A stretch of DNA of 64,000 bases from NCBI RefSeq assembly GCF_018130615.1, contig NZ_JAFCKB010000016.1:122963-186962 (forward strand). Direction: 5' to 3'. This document shows, piece after piece, positions 43,023 to 52,178 of the stretch (the stretch's first letter is position 1; the number at the start of each line of letters is the position of its first letter). Origin of the DNA: Bradyrhizobium manausense (GTDB taxonomy: Bacteria; Pseudomonadota; Alphaproteobacteria; Rhizobiales; Xanthobacteraceae). The notes below the pieces were generated by a model. The model had not been told where the DNA came from, made no database searches, and worked only from the letters and a program-made list of their open reading frames with translations. A program made the position numbers and the translations under genes.

Positions 43023-44087
43023 TCACTGCGCGCCCGATCCGCCCTGTACGATCTTCTCGTTGAGCTTCTGGTCGACGGTCTCGACCGTGCGGTCGATCTC
43101 GGCATTCGGCGCGCCGATCTGATGCGAGATCAGCTTCACCAGAAGGTCGACGCGCTCGATGAAGGGCGCGCCGCCGGCTACGGCCCGCGCCGCCGACGAC
43201 GGCTTCAGCAGGCTTTCGGCGGCCTTGGCGTATTTCGCAAACGGCACCTGGTCCGCAGGATCGGCGCCGAGGCGGCGGGCGATGGCGTCGACATGGTCGT
43301 AGATCGTCTGCGAGCGCTTCAGGTCGCCGTGCACGGCGTCGCGGATCGACTGCGGCTCGTTCGGCGTGATGCAGCGGTAATTGCCGGTGAGCAGCATCGA
43401 CCATTTCGCCAGCGGCACGAACAGCGAATCGAACACTTTCAGCTTCACCGGCACATCGTGGCCGTCGAGCGTCACCGCGTCGATGTCGGCTTCGAGTTCG
43501 CGCAGCACCTTGTTGTGCTTCTCGTCGGCGAAGACCGAGGCCTTGAAATTCGTGGGCAGGCCGACATGCAGCACGTTGGCGGCCTCTTCCGGCGGACGGA
43601 AGGCCTGCGGATCGGGCGAGCACAGCGTCACCAGCCCCGGCTCGAACCGCTCCCACACCTGCGCATTGGTGTAGGCCTCTTCGAGATCCATGTCGGCGAG
43701 CGCGGGGATGCGCTTGAGATAGGGCAGCGGTGGCATGTTCATGATCGAGAGGCACGGCAGCTTTGCCGCGGCGATCTTGACCATCAGCATGCGGACCGTG
43801 TGGTTGGTGTATTGCGGCTCCTGCATCGCCAGACCGACCATGTCGTAGCGCGAGAGGTCGGCATTCTGCGGTGTCACCGCGTCGAGCTTGCCGGGCAGGT
43901 CGCGCGAGAAGATCGCGCGGTGCACCGCCTCGTCGCGCAGCTTGATGCGCACCTCCGTACCGTCGCGGTTGATCAGCTCTGCGGTCTTGGCGCGGCAGAC
44001 CAGGGTCACGTTGTGCCCGGCCATCAGCAGCTTGGTGCCCAGCAGGGAGCCGTAGGAGGCTCCCAGAATCAATACGTTACGCGCCAT
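43023..44087 (-). CDS. Ketopantoate reductase-like NAD(P)-binding protein
   Basis: 354 residues starting MARNVLILGASYGSLLGTKL, a Rossmann glycine motif resembling ApbA/PanE, followed by HNVTLVCRAKTAELIN. The C-terminal helical half contains KWSMLLTGNYRC, where PanE has its catalytic Lys region. The family is broad, so the reaction is not fixed; it may reduce a 2-keto acid. Stands alone. Confidence 0.75.
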   Translation of the reverse strand: MARNVLILGASYGSLLGTKLLMAGHNVTLVCRAKTAELINRDGTEVRIKLRDEAVHRAIFSRDLPGKLDAVTPQNADLSRYDMVGLAMQEPQYTNHTVRMLMVKIAAAKLPCLSIMNMPPLPYLKRIPALADMDLEEAYTNAQVWERFEPGLVTLCSPDPQAFRPPEEAANVLHVGLPTNFKASVFADEKHNKVLRELEADIDAVTLDGHDVPVKLKVFDSLFVPLAKWSMLLTGNYRCITPNEPQSIRDAVHGDLKRSQTIYDHVDAIARRLGADPADQVPFAKYAKAAESLLKPSSAARAVAGGAPFIERVDLLVKLISHQIGAPNAEIDRTVETVDQKLNEKIVQGGSGAQ

Positions 44088-44710
44088 GTCTCGTCCCCTG
44101 GAATGTCATGTGATTGTTGCGCCCCGGCCGTGGCCCGAGGGCGGGTTGGGGGCATGTAAAGCGAACTGCTCGATAATGGCAACTGGGATAATGCATACAA
44201 GGTGCCGGGCGGATATTCCGTCACCCGGGCGGTGCCCGACGGGCGAAACACCTGCGGCGGCTGTCAAGCACCCCTTGCAAAAGATATTCCGCTTTACCGA
44301 ATTTCGGAAATCGCGTATGTGTCGTCCATCCCGGCTCATCCTTGAGGGGCGATCGTACGTCGTCACGAATTGCGAGCCGGGGACGCGGTGGACGCGGCAG
44401 CGTCGGCACGAGAGGGTGCGGGCAGGGCGGGTAGTCCCTGTGAGCCCGAAACCGCGTGCAGACGAGCGGCGCTGTGAAATTCGTCTCGCCAACATTTTTA
44501 CCGCAACGTCGACAGTGCGGGAAAACCCTGTGGCATCAGGCGAATGCGCGTACGGCAAAACCGTGTGGTCCCGGCCGTCGTTGCTCCGGTCAAGCCGTCG
44601 CGGAGATGTGGAGCGTCCAACCGGATCAACCACATCGTCAATTCGCGAGGCGAGGGAGGCCAGAAGGAATTCGGCTCCCGGGAGAGCACGGCATAAGCCG
44701 TCAACCCATC

Positions 44711-44825
44711 GCGCAGGGAAGGCCGTGTGTTGGGCTTCACCTGTATGCTGCTGTGCGGTCTTTCACTGCGCTACATTCGCGCAGCGGACCGCGGGTGCGA
44801 GGTCAGCACCCGGCCTTCCCTGCGC
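44711..44825. repeat. Inverted-repeat element with perfect 15-bp ends
   Basis: GCGCAGGGAAGGCCG (44711-44725) and CGGCCTTCCCTGCGC (44811-44825) are exact complements. The interior has further stems (GGTGC/GCACC near 44795-44809). It is part of a longer repeat that begins near 44300. Confidence 0.7.
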
Positions 44826-44920
44826 CCTCTCGGATAAGAGGGCGGAGAGATCAAGCAAAGCTCGGGCGAATTGCGCCGCGAGAACGCGAGGGCGTGTCCG
44901 CATCTACACACTCGCTGTCA

Positions 44921-45020
44921 TCGTCCGGCTTGACCGGACGATCCAGTATTCCAGAGGCGGTTGTGATTGAGCCGAGAGGCCGCGGCGTACCGGATTCCCC
45001 GCCTTCGCAGGGAATGACAG
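44921..45020. repeat. Palindromic repeat, Bradyrhizobium type
   Basis: A hairpin TCGTCCGG-CTTGA-CCGGACGA opens the element, followed by a longer imperfect palindrome ending CGCAGGGAATGAC. Its translation, containing LDRTIQYSR, is a familiar over-annotated repeat product rather than a gene. Confidence 0.6.
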
Positions 45021-45052
45021 CGTCATTTGGAGGACGAGTCTGTGCCCTACTG

Positions 45053-45165
45053 CGTCATTGCGAGCGCCTTGTCCGCCGAAGCTCGAAGTCGGAAGCGAAG
45101 CATTCCAGAGTCTTTTCCGCGGAGGGATTCTGGATTGCTTCGTCGCTACGCTCCTCGCGATGACG
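45053..45165. repeat. Palindromic repeat with CGTCATTGCGAG ends
   Basis: CGTCATTGCGAG at the left and CTCGCGATGACG at the right are 11/12 complementary; the interior pairs AAGCATTCCAGA with TCTGGATTGCTT. This is the classic layout of a palindromic dispersed repeat. Confidence 0.7.
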
Positions 45166-45214
45166 AGGTGGAGAGAGCGGTGAGATGGGCACTGCCACGC
45201 CGCGCTCCGCGACC

Positions 45215-45850
45215 TCAACCCTGGCTCGCCACGCGCTCGCGATCGAGTTGCTCCCCGATCTTGGGGCGGTCGCGGGTGCGCTCGAAGCTGGTGCAGAGCA
45301 ACTCCGTCTCGTCGAGCGAGACCGGGGCGCGGTACAGCCGGCACATGAACTCGGCGGCGCCGCGTCCCTTGCCGGTGCCGGGGCTGCGCTCGGCCAGGAA
45401 CATGCAATCGCGGCAGATGCTGGCATCAAGTCGCTGATGGGCCGCATCGAGATGATTGAGGACTTCACGGAGCGAGTCGCGCAGCCTGACGCATTCCTCG
45501 GTGCCGAGCGAATCGACGGCATTCACCACGTGATTGATCGGATCGTGCTGGTTCAGGCATTTCTCACCCTGCGGGGTGACGTGCAGCACGACAGAGCGTT
45601 TGTCTTCCTGCGACGGCTTTCGCACCAGGAAGGATTTGCTCTCCAGCGTCTTGACGATCTGCGATGCGGTCGCTCTGGTCGCGCCGATGAAACCGGCGAG
45701 CGCGGATGGTGTGCGCGAGAATCGATTGGCGCGGCAGAGAAAGCGCAGTGCCATCCACTCCCGATCACGCAACCCGTGTTGATTGCCTTCGAAATACCAG
45801 GCTCTGGCCGCCTGAACCAGCAGCTCGACGGCTTCGCGCGCCAACGGCAT
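45215..45850 (-). CDS. MarR-family regulator with cysteine-rich C-terminus
   Basis: 211 residues. A winged helix is visible at about 32-110 (PSALAGFIGATRATASQIVK is the recognition region; KPSQEDKRSVVLHVTPQG is the wing). The extension beyond residue 140 has CRDC, then EFMC and LLC, four cysteines (about residues 142, 145, 168 and 184) that could ligate an Fe-S cluster or zinc. Ordinary MarR proteins are about 150 residues, so this tail is unusual. It may sense redox or metal. Confidence 0.82.
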   Translation of the reverse strand: MPLAREAVELLVQAARAWYFEGNQHGLRDREWMALRFLCRANRFSRTPSALAGFIGATRATASQIVKTLESKSFLVRKPSQEDKRSVVLHVTPQGEKCLNQHDPINHVVNAVDSLGTEECVRLRDSLREVLNHLDAAHQRLDASICRDCMFLAERSPGTGKGRGAAEFMCRLYRAPVSLDETELLCTSFERTRDRPKIGEQLDRERVASQG

Positions 45851-46568
45851 GAATTCCTACCTCGCCCCGGGATTCGCGCGTGCGGCGCCCCAAGTCCGCT
45901 TTCCGCCATGGTGCAAGCCCGAGCTGCCGTCACTGCCGGACGATGGATCGGAGTTGTTCAACCGAAGCCCCAGAGTTCAAGTTACACGCAGACGTTTCTT
46001 ATGTTCCGTCGAAACGATGAATGAGCTTCTCAACAAAATCAAGTCAAGACACCCGTAGAGAACGAATGTCGTTGCCGTCGAATGTAACGTTCAAGACAAT
46101 CTCACTGTTCAGGACACATGATGGTGAACGCCATACGTAGTCTAGCGGGCTAGGTGCGCGCAGCTTTACGACAGTTTGATTGCACGGATATTGTTGTTCG
46201 TCCTCGATGTAATTGATCGAAGCTTGTGCACGACAGGCGATATGTATCGCGACAGTCATCCACAACTTCCGCGATCTGCCTGCGAAATCGCCAGGGAAAT
46301 CGCTAGGGAAATCGCCAAGGAAAGCGCCCGGGGGAATTTGCAGGGATTGCACGTGGCGGTTGTCGCGATGTCGTGCCCGCAAATATCATCCGTATGTCGT
46401 ACGTCCACGACAAGGCCGATCGGCTCACCCCAATGGTTGAGATTCGCGCGGAGAACGTTGCTGGCGATCAAGCGACTATGCAGTTTGTGCCACGAGATGC
46501 GTGGATCGAGCGCAAGATGCGCGGACGCAGGCCATCCGCCAGCGCACTCGGCTAGCGTGCCTTCGCCG
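45851..46568. other. Gene-free interval with a 12-bp tandem repeat
   Basis: It separates the MarR gene from fliI (both leftward). It holds the probable MarR promoter, a loose inverted pair CGTTTC/GAAACG near 45993-46016, and a four-copy tandem repeat at 46284. No gene is seen. A very long plus-strand frame crossing it is an antisense shadow. Confidence 0.5.
46284..46331. repeat. Four tandem copies of a 12-bp unit
   Basis: GAAATCGCCAGG, GAAATCGCTAGG, GAAATCGCCAAG and GAAAGCGCCCGG follow each other without spacers. The unit is 12 bp, and the fourth copy is the most diverged. Confidence 0.8.
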
Positions 46569-47894
46569 CTAGTCGCCCTTGAGCATGTCCCGCAGCTCGC
46601 GGAACGGATCGGCGCTGGGCGAAGCGGAGGCGTCCTGTCGCATCGCGTTGTAGATTCGTGGGACCATGTCGACGGCCTGGTCGAGCCCCGAATCGCGTCC
46701 CGACTGATATCCGCCCATCAGGCGGAGGTCGCGGGTGTCCTCGTATTTGGCGATCAGGGTGCGCAATTTGCTCACCAATTCGCGCTCCTCGGGATCCCAG
46801 ACGTTGTGGGCAAGGCGGGAGACCGAGGCGAGCACGTCGACGGCAGGATACCGCGCCTGGTCGGCAATGTGCCTGGAGAGCACGATGTGCCCGTCCAGCG
46901 TGCTGCGGATGGTGTCGGCGATCGGCTCATTGTGGTCGTCGCCGTCGACCAGCACGGAGAAGATGCCGGTGATGGTCCCGGATCCTTCCTCGCCGGGCCC
47001 GGCGCGCTCCAGGAGGCGCGGCAGGTCGGTGAAGACCGTCGGGGCATAGCCGCGCGCCACCGCGGGCTCGCCGGCCGCAAGCGCGACTTCGCGGGCGGCG
47101 TGGGCGAACCGGGTGATCGAATCGACCACGAGCAGCACCGATTCGCCGCGGTCGCGGAAATACTCCGCCACTGCCATCGCCGTCTTCGGCGCCAGCCGCC
47201 GCATCATCGGGCTTTCATCGCCCGTCGATACGATCGTGACGGAGCGGTTGCGATCGTTGCCAAGCACGTCCTCGATGAATTCGCGCACCTCGCGGCCGCG
47301 CTCGCCGACCAGCGCCAGCACGACGGTGTCAAAGCCCTGGCTGCGGGCGAGCATGGCGAGCAGGGTCGACTTGCCGACGCCCGAGCCTGCAAAGATGCCG
47401 ACGCGCTGGCCGGCGCAGATCGGTGCAAACAGGTCGATGACGCGGACGCCGGTGCGCAGCGGCTTGTGAACGCGCGCGCGCTTCATTGCCGGCGGCGCCT
47501 CGGTCTCGGCCGAGATGGCCCGCGATCCCGGGGCGAGGGGACCCATTCCGTCCAGCGGCGCGCCGAGCGCGTTGATGACGCGACCCTTCCAGCTCGGATC
47601 CGGTGCGAACGACAGGGCCGGCATGCGGTAGGCGAGCGAGCCGAGGCCGCCGGCGAATTGCCGGTCGAACGGCTTGGCGACGATGCCGTCGCTGTCGATC
47701 CGCACAACCTCGCCGATCTGGGGCCTGCCTCCGGAATTGACGCCGATCAGCTCGCCGAGCTTGACCGAACGCGACAGGCCGGAGACGCGGAAATGCGTTG
47801 GCGCAATCTCGGAGATCGCGCCGCTGATGCTTGCCAGCGGCGTACCCTGCTGAAGCTCGAGCAGTGCCCACTCAAGTTGGCGAAGAGCGTTCAA
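46569..47894 (-). CDS. fliI: Flagellum-specific ATPase FliI
   Basis: 441 residues. The F1-ATPase-like core has Walker A GIFAGSGVGKSTLL, RGREVREFIEDVLG, Walker B ESVLLVVDSITRFAHA and GFPxLLERAGPGEEGSGT-like LLERAGPGEEGSGTITG. FliI is the cytoplasmic ATPase that helps unfold and deliver substrates to the type III export gate. It is the last gene of the leftward fla group. Confidence 0.96.
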   Translation of the reverse strand: MNALRQLEWALLELQQGTPLASISGAISEIAPTHFRVSGLSRSVKLGELIGVNSGGRPQIGEVVRIDSDGIVAKPFDRQFAGGLGSLAYRMPALSFAPDPSWKGRVINALGAPLDGMGPLAPGSRAISAETEAPPAMKRARVHKPLRTGVRVIDLFAPICAGQRVGIFAGSGVGKSTLLAMLARSQGFDTVVLALVGERGREVREFIEDVLGNDRNRSVTIVSTGDESPMMRRLAPKTAMAVAEYFRDRGESVLLVVDSITRFAHAAREVALAAGEPAVARGYAPTVFTDLPRLLERAGPGEEGSGTITGIFSVLVDGDDHNEPIADTIRSTLDGHIVLSRHIADQARYPAVDVLASVSRLAHNVWDPEERELVSKLRTLIAKYEDTRDLRLMGGYQSGRDSGLDQAVDMVPRIYNAMRQDASASPSADPFRELRDMLKGD

Positions 47895-47930
47895 GGAAAC
47901 CGTCCACCCAAATTACGCGCGACGCGCAGT

Positions 47931-48659
47931 CTACTTGCTGGGATCGCCCAGCGTCTGGATTGCGTTCCGGAGCGTGCTCTCGGTGCCGTCGATCAGCGAG
48001 TTGGTGCTGTCGAAGGCGCGCGAGGCCGACATCAGCTTCGTCAGCTCCATCATCGGATTGGCGCTGGAGCCCTCGACATAGCCTTGCTTGAAGCCGTCCC
48101 GGCTGAAATCGGCGATGGCGGTGGCGGGCCGGTCGGGCGTGACGCCGGAATTGCCGTAGCGATCGAGATTGGCATCGGCCGGAATGTTGAACAGACCGAT
48201 GGTGCCGATCTCGTTGTTGTCCTGCGTGATCGCGCCGCTGCGCGAGATCGCGACCGGTCCGCCGTTCGGGTCGAGCGTAAGCTGCGCGCCGCCGGAATCG
48301 ATGACGGGGAAGCCCGACACCGTCTGAAGGTCGCCATTGGGCGCGATCTGGAGGCGGCCATCGCGGGTATAGACCGTGCCGTTGGGACCGGCGAAGGCGA
48401 TCCAGCCCTGTCCGACCACGGCGACGTCGAGCGGGTTGCCGGTCTCGGTGATGTTGCCGGCCTCGCGCGAGATGATGTTCTCGCCGGGCGAGGAGAACGC
48501 GACCGGATTGGCGGCGGCCTTGGAGAGAACCGTCTCGAATTTCACGACGTCGGTGCGAAAGCCGGACGTGTTGACGTTGGCGACGTTGTTGGCGATCGTC
48601 TGAAGGCGCTTTTCCAGCGCAACCTGCGCCGACAATCCCACGTAGAGGGCCGATTGCAT
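47931..48659 (-). CDS. flgF: Flagellar basal-body rod protein FlgF
   Basis: 242 residues. The N-terminal rod motif is ANNVANVNTSGFR, and the C-terminus has MMELTKLMSASRAFDSTNSL, the conserved rod/hook helix. FlgF forms part of the proximal rod. It precedes fliI on the same strand by 36 bases. Confidence 0.93.
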   Translation of the reverse strand: MQSALYVGLSAQVALEKRLQTIANNVANVNTSGFRTDVVKFETVLSKAAANPVAFSSPGENIISREAGNITETGNPLDVAVVGQGWIAFAGPNGTVYTRDGRLQIAPNGDLQTVSGFPVIDSGGAQLTLDPNGGPVAISRSGAITQDNNEIGTIGLFNIPADANLDRYGNSGVTPDRPATAIADFSRDGFKQGYVEGSSANPMMELTKLMSASRAFDSTNSLIDGTESTLRNAIQTLGDPSK

Positions 48660-48662
48660 GGT

Positions 48663-49454
48663 TTACCTGTTGAACTTGATGTTCTGAAGTGTCGTGAGCA
48701 TGTCGGTATCCATGGTGGCCGACGACGTCGACGCGCCGGTGATCAGGACCAGCGCGGGGTTGGTCGAAGTGTCACTCTGCGCCTGGGTCGCATCATACAT
48801 CGCCGCGAAACGCTGCACGAATTTGGTGACCTTGGTCGGGTCCTGGAAATCGGTGAGATTGATATTCTTCGTGATCATGTTGGCCTGAGCGTCGATGTCG
48901 CTCGAGCTGACGGTGGACGACCAGCCGAGTGCGGTCTGCACCACCTGGGTCAGGGCCTTGTCGGCGAGGATCTGGTAGGCGTTGGTGATCGAAGAAGCCT
49001 TGCGCGTGAAATAGAGCGCGAGCCGCAGGCCCTCATTCTGGTCGCCGGCATTCTGCTCCATCGTCTGCGTGACGTATTGGGTGGCCGTGCCGGTGGTGGC
49101 CGCGGTGGTCGAGGTTGCGTTGGTGCCGTTTGCCGCGAAATTGAAGGCCGTGGCGAATTCGCGGTAGCGGGAGTCGCTCAGCTTGTTGGCGAAGGCATCC
49201 TTGTCCGAGACGCCTTCGGTCAGCACCTTGCGCATGAAGGCCTTGGCGTAGGTCATGTCGCTGAGGCCATAGGCCTTCATCGCATAGGAGTAGAGCCGAT
49301 AGTCTCCCAGGAAGTCGTCGATCGTCTTCACGTTGCCGATATGGCTCAGGAAATAGTCGGTCTCGCGGCTGACATCCGGCTCCGTCGCGACTTGCGTCAT
49401 CGACTTGCTCATGTTGCTCGTTATTCTGGTGTAGTCCGCGATGGTCGATAGCAT
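48663..49454 (-). CDS. DUF1217-type flagellar protein
   Basis: 263 residues from the ATG at 49454; an upstream start at 49793 would overlap motA and add an unrelated stretch. [20 protein letters not shown] and repeated helical segments match alphaproteobacterial DUF1217 proteins, which sit in flagellar operons. Its exact job is unknown. It lies 3 bases before flgF and is divergent from motA over 142 bases. Confidence 0.82.
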   Translation of the reverse strand: MLSTIADYTRITSNMSKSMTQVATEPDVSRETDYFLSHIGNVKTIDDFLGDYRLYSYAMKAYGLSDMTYAKAFMRKVLTEGVSDKDAFANKLSDSRYREFATAFNFAANGTNATSTTAATTGTATQYVTQTMEQNAGDQNEGLRLALYFTRKASSITNAYQILADKALTQVVQTALGWSSTVSSSDIDAQANMITKNINLTDFQDPTKVTKFVQRFAAMYDATQAQSDTSTNPALVLITGASTSSATMDTDMLTTLQNIKFNR

Positions 49455-49596
49455 GGCACGCGCCCCTTTGGCCGCCTTTGCGACATCGTCCCAAGCTGCC
49501 GCGAATTGCTTGCGCGGGGCTGGCCATGCCGAAACCAGCTTCGCGCAAGCGTCGCCGACTAGATATTCCCGATGGGATCGGCGATGGAGTGGTGGG

Positions 49597-50493
49597 TTGC
49601 TCAGTTTCGTGGGGATTTTCATCACGGTGGCGGCACTGCTCGGCGGCTTTGCCGCCATGGGCGGGCATCTGGCCGTGCTCATGCAGCCGTGGGAATTCGT
49701 GATCATCATGGGCACCGCGGTCGGCACCTTCATCGTGGCAAATCCGTGGAAGACGGTCGTGGACACCGGGGTCGCCTGCATGCAGGCCATCACCGGCGCG
49801 GTGCCAGGTGAGCGCTATTATCTCGATCTGCTCGGAGCGCTTCATGCCTTGATGCGCGAGCTGCGCGGCAAGGGCCGCAACGAGGTCGAAGCGCATATCG
49901 ACGATCCCTCGTCCTCGGAGATTTTCAAGGCGTTTCCGAGTGTGCTCGGGGACCCGGCGCTGCTCCAGTTCATCTGCGATTATGTTCGCCTCATCATCAT
50001 GGGCAATGCGCGCACGCACGAGATCGAGGCGCTCATGGATGAGGAGATCCACACCATCGTAAAAAGCAAGCTGACGCCTTACCATGCGCTGGTGACGGTG
50101 TCAGAGGCGTTGCCGGCACTCGGTATCGTCGCCGCCGTGCTCGGCGTCATCAAGGCCATGGGTGCGCTCGATCAGTCGCCGAAGCTGCTCGGCGGCTTCA
50201 TCGGTGCGGCGCTGGTCGGCACTTTTGCCGGCATCTTCCTGTCCTACGGCATCATTTCGCCCTTCGCACTGAAGATCAAGATGACGCGCGAGAAGAAGTG
50301 CCGCCCCTACATCATCGTCAAGCAGACGCTGCTGGCATTCATGAACGGCGCCATGCCGCAGATCGCCGTCGAGCACGGCCGCAAGATGATCGCGAGCGGC
50401 GAGCGGCCGTCGATCGACGTCGTCGAAAACGAGACGATTGCGGGTCCTAAGGCTGTCGTGAGTGACGCTGAACCCAAGGCTGCACGCGCATGA
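49597..50493 (+). CDS. motA: Flagellar motor stator protein MotA
   Basis: 298 residues. No ATG fits: the natural start is a TTG at 49597, with GGAG 7 bases upstream, giving [20 protein letters not shown] followed by [11 protein letters not shown]. Earlier starts would add about 52 unrelated residues. Four membrane helices, a cytoplasmic loop with charged residues and [21 protein letters not shown] near helix 3. MotA with MotB forms the proton channel; motB is not in the window. The stop overlaps fliM (ATGA). Confidence 0.93.
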   Translation: MLSFVGIFITVAALLGGFAAMGGHLAVLMQPWEFVIIMGTAVGTFIVANPWKTVVDTGVACMQAITGAVPGERYYLDLLGALHALMRELRGKGRNEVEAHIDDPSSSEIFKAFPSVLGDPALLQFICDYVRLIIMGNARTHEIEALMDEEIHTIVKSKLTPYHALVTVSEALPALGIVAAVLGVIKAMGALDQSPKLLGGFIGAALVGTFAGIFLSYGIISPFALKIKMTREKKCRPYIIVKQTLLAFMNGAMPQIAVEHGRKMIASGERPSIDVVENETIAGPKAVVSDAEPKAARA

Positions 50494-51431
50494 CGATGGA
50501 AGACGTCGAGATCGATCAGCGGAAGCAGCTGCCGAACTATCTGCTGGATGCCGCCGGCATCTCGATCGAACGCATGCCGATGCTCAATGTGATCTTCGAT
50601 CGCATGGCAGCATCATGCACGGACAGCCTGCAGCCGATGGCGGGAACACCCTGCTACTTCTCGGTCAACGGCATCACCAACGATCGGGTCGGCGACATCG
50701 TAAAGGACTACGAGGGCAATGCGGTCGCCGCCGTGCTCTATGCCGAGCAGTGGGACTCTCGCGTCATCATCGTGCTCGACCGCGACTTCGTGTTCACCAT
50801 GGTGGAGGCGATGTTTGGCTCCGACGGCGCCGAACCGCCGCTCGACGTCGAGCGTTCGTTCTCGAATATCGAGATTCGTCTGGTCCAGGCGCTGTTCGAG
50901 CGGTTCGCCAAGGCGCTGCAAACCGCCTTCGCCGGTACCTCCAACGTCACCTTCCGGGTCGAGCGGGTCGAGACCGCCATGGCATCCCTGGCGATCGGGC
51001 GCAGCGGCAACATGTCGATCTGCGCGAACATCATGGTGCAGGCGCTCTATCGCGGCGGTCAGATGTTCCTCATCATTCCGCACTCCGCGCTCAACCCGCT
51101 CAGGCAGAAGCTCGCTCACGTTGTCGTCAGCGACGGTCGCGCCGCCGACCCGCGCTGGCGCGAGCAGATGGAGAGCGAGGTTCATCGCACCGAGGTGACG
51201 CTGAGTGCGGTGCTGGACGAGAAGATGATTTCGCTCGAGGACGTGGTGAAATTCAAGGTAGGGCAGGTCCTGGAGCTCGAGGCCACGCCGCGCACGCTGG
51301 CGCGGCTCGAGAGCAACAACCAGGTGCTGTTCTGGTGTCAGATCGGCCAGCTCGATGGCTACTACGCCATGCAGGTGGCAGATCCCGTCGATCAGAAGCG
51401 GGAGTTCGTCGATGATATCCTATCTCGTTGA
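50490..51431 (+). CDS. fliM: Flagellar motor switch protein FliM
   Basis: 313 residues. The middle domain ([20 protein letters not shown] and [20 protein letters not shown]) and the C-terminal SpoA domain ([20 protein letters not shown]) are clear. FliM binds CheY-P and FliG in the C-ring. The N-terminal CheY-binding peptide (LSQDEID in enterics) is not obvious. It overlaps motA and the next gene. Confidence 0.92.
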   Translation: MTMEDVEIDQRKQLPNYLLDAAGISIERMPMLNVIFDRMAASCTDSLQPMAGTPCYFSVNGITNDRVGDIVKDYEGNAVAAVLYAEQWDSRVIIVLDRDFVFTMVEAMFGSDGAEPPLDVERSFSNIEIRLVQALFERFAKALQTAFAGTSNVTFRVERVETAMASLAIGRSGNMSICANIMVQALYRGGQMFLIIPHSALNPLRQKLAHVVVSDGRAADPRWREQMESEVHRTEVTLSAVLDEKMISLEDVVKFKVGQVLELEATPRTLARLESNNQVLFWCQIGQLDGYYAMQVADPVDQKREFVDDILSR

Positions 51432-51726
51432 TGCGGTGCTGCTGATTGCGCTGGCGTTCACCAGCGTGCGGGTGACGCGGATGCACCGCGAGTTGGCGCG
51501 GCTGCGCAGCTATCAGGGCGAGTTCTCGAGCATCGTTCACGAGACGGCAGGGGCTTTCGATACCGTGATCACCGCGGCGCATGATTCCACCGCGAATCTG
51601 GGCCGGCTCGCCCATGTGCTGAGCACGAAAATCGATCAGGCCCACGAGGCGATCGCTGCACTCGATGCGCGCAGCGGGCTCCAGCCTGCTGCGAGTGTGA
51701 GCGGGGCCGAGGTCAATAAGCATTGA
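51412..51726 (+). CDS. Small membrane-anchored flagellar protein (DUF6468-like)
   Basis: 104 residues from the ATG at 51412, overlapping the fliM end. An N-terminal membrane helix ([20 protein letters not shown]) is followed by a helical region. The position between fliM and fliN is where alphaproteobacteria carry a DUF6468-type gene. Role unknown, probably motor-associated. Confidence 0.75.
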   Translation: MISYLVDAVLLIALAFTSVRVTRMHRELARLRSYQGEFSSIVHETAGAFDTVITAAHDSTANLGRLAHVLSTKIDQAHEAIAALDARSGLQPAASVSGAEVNKH

Positions 51727-51801
51727 GGCTGGCACCGGCTGAAGAGATCAATCGGAACGTCGCGGCGCTCCGGGAGCGGAAATACCAAGAGGCGATACCA
51801 A

Positions 51802-52176
51802 ATGGCGCAATCCTTCGACTACGAGTCTGCAACCGCATCCGATGATGCCGAGACGTCTCCGCTGGAGCGGCTGGCGGAGATTGCCGCGCGCACCGCCGAA
51901 GAGACCGGCAAGTTCGCCAATGTCGATGCCATCCTGCGCATTCCCGTCACCATGCAGGTGGTGCTGGGATCGGCGACGATCCCGGTGGCGAATCTGATGA
52001 AGCTCGGCCGCGGTGCCGTGGTTCCGCTGGATCATCGCGTCGGCGAGCCCGTCGATGTCGTGGTCAATGGCCGCGTCGTGGCCCGCGGTGAGGTGGTCGT
52101 CGTGGAAGAGGACAACTCCCGCTTCGGTGTCTCGCTGACCGAGATCGTCGGCCCGCTGGGGCAGAGTGATTCCTGA
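51802..52176 (+). CDS. fliN: Flagellar motor switch protein FliN
   Basis: 124 residues. The C-terminal SpoA domain carries VDAILRIPVTMQVVLGSATI, GRGAVVPLDHRVGEPVDVVV and FGVSLTEIV. FliN completes the C-ring with FliM. It is 2 bases before fliG. Confidence 0.93.
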   Translation: MAQSFDYESATASDDAETSPLERLAEIAARTAEETGKFANVDAILRIPVTMQVVLGSATIPVANLMKLGRGAVVPLDHRVGEPVDVVVNGRVVARGEVVVVEEDNSRFGVSLTEIVGPLGQSDS

Positions 52177-52178
52177 CC

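Larger units (their letters stand above)
44088..45214. other. Repeat-rich intergenic region, no credible gene
   Basis: Several frames are open but are made of repeat sequence. From about 44300 to 45170 there are successive palindromic elements (annotated separately). I recall nearly the same text as a dispersed family in Bradyrhizobium genomes, often over-annotated as short hypothetical proteins. It may contain non-coding RNA or mobile palindromes. Confidence 0.6.

Noticed and set aside
44086-44970. A 294-codon plus-strand frame in the repeat region
   Set aside because: Composed of dispersed repeat sequence (including LDRTIQYSR and ENPVASGECAYGKTVW stretches) without start site or domain; a familiar over-annotation.
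46284-46331. A CRISPR-like array
   Set aside because: The 12-bp units are directly adjacent with no spacers and no cas genes are present.
46176-49451. A 1091-codon plus-strand open frame
   Set aside because: It lies exactly antisense to fliI, flgF and the DUF1217 gene, is Arg/Gly/Asp/His-rich as expected for a shadow of high-GC codons, and matches no known protein.
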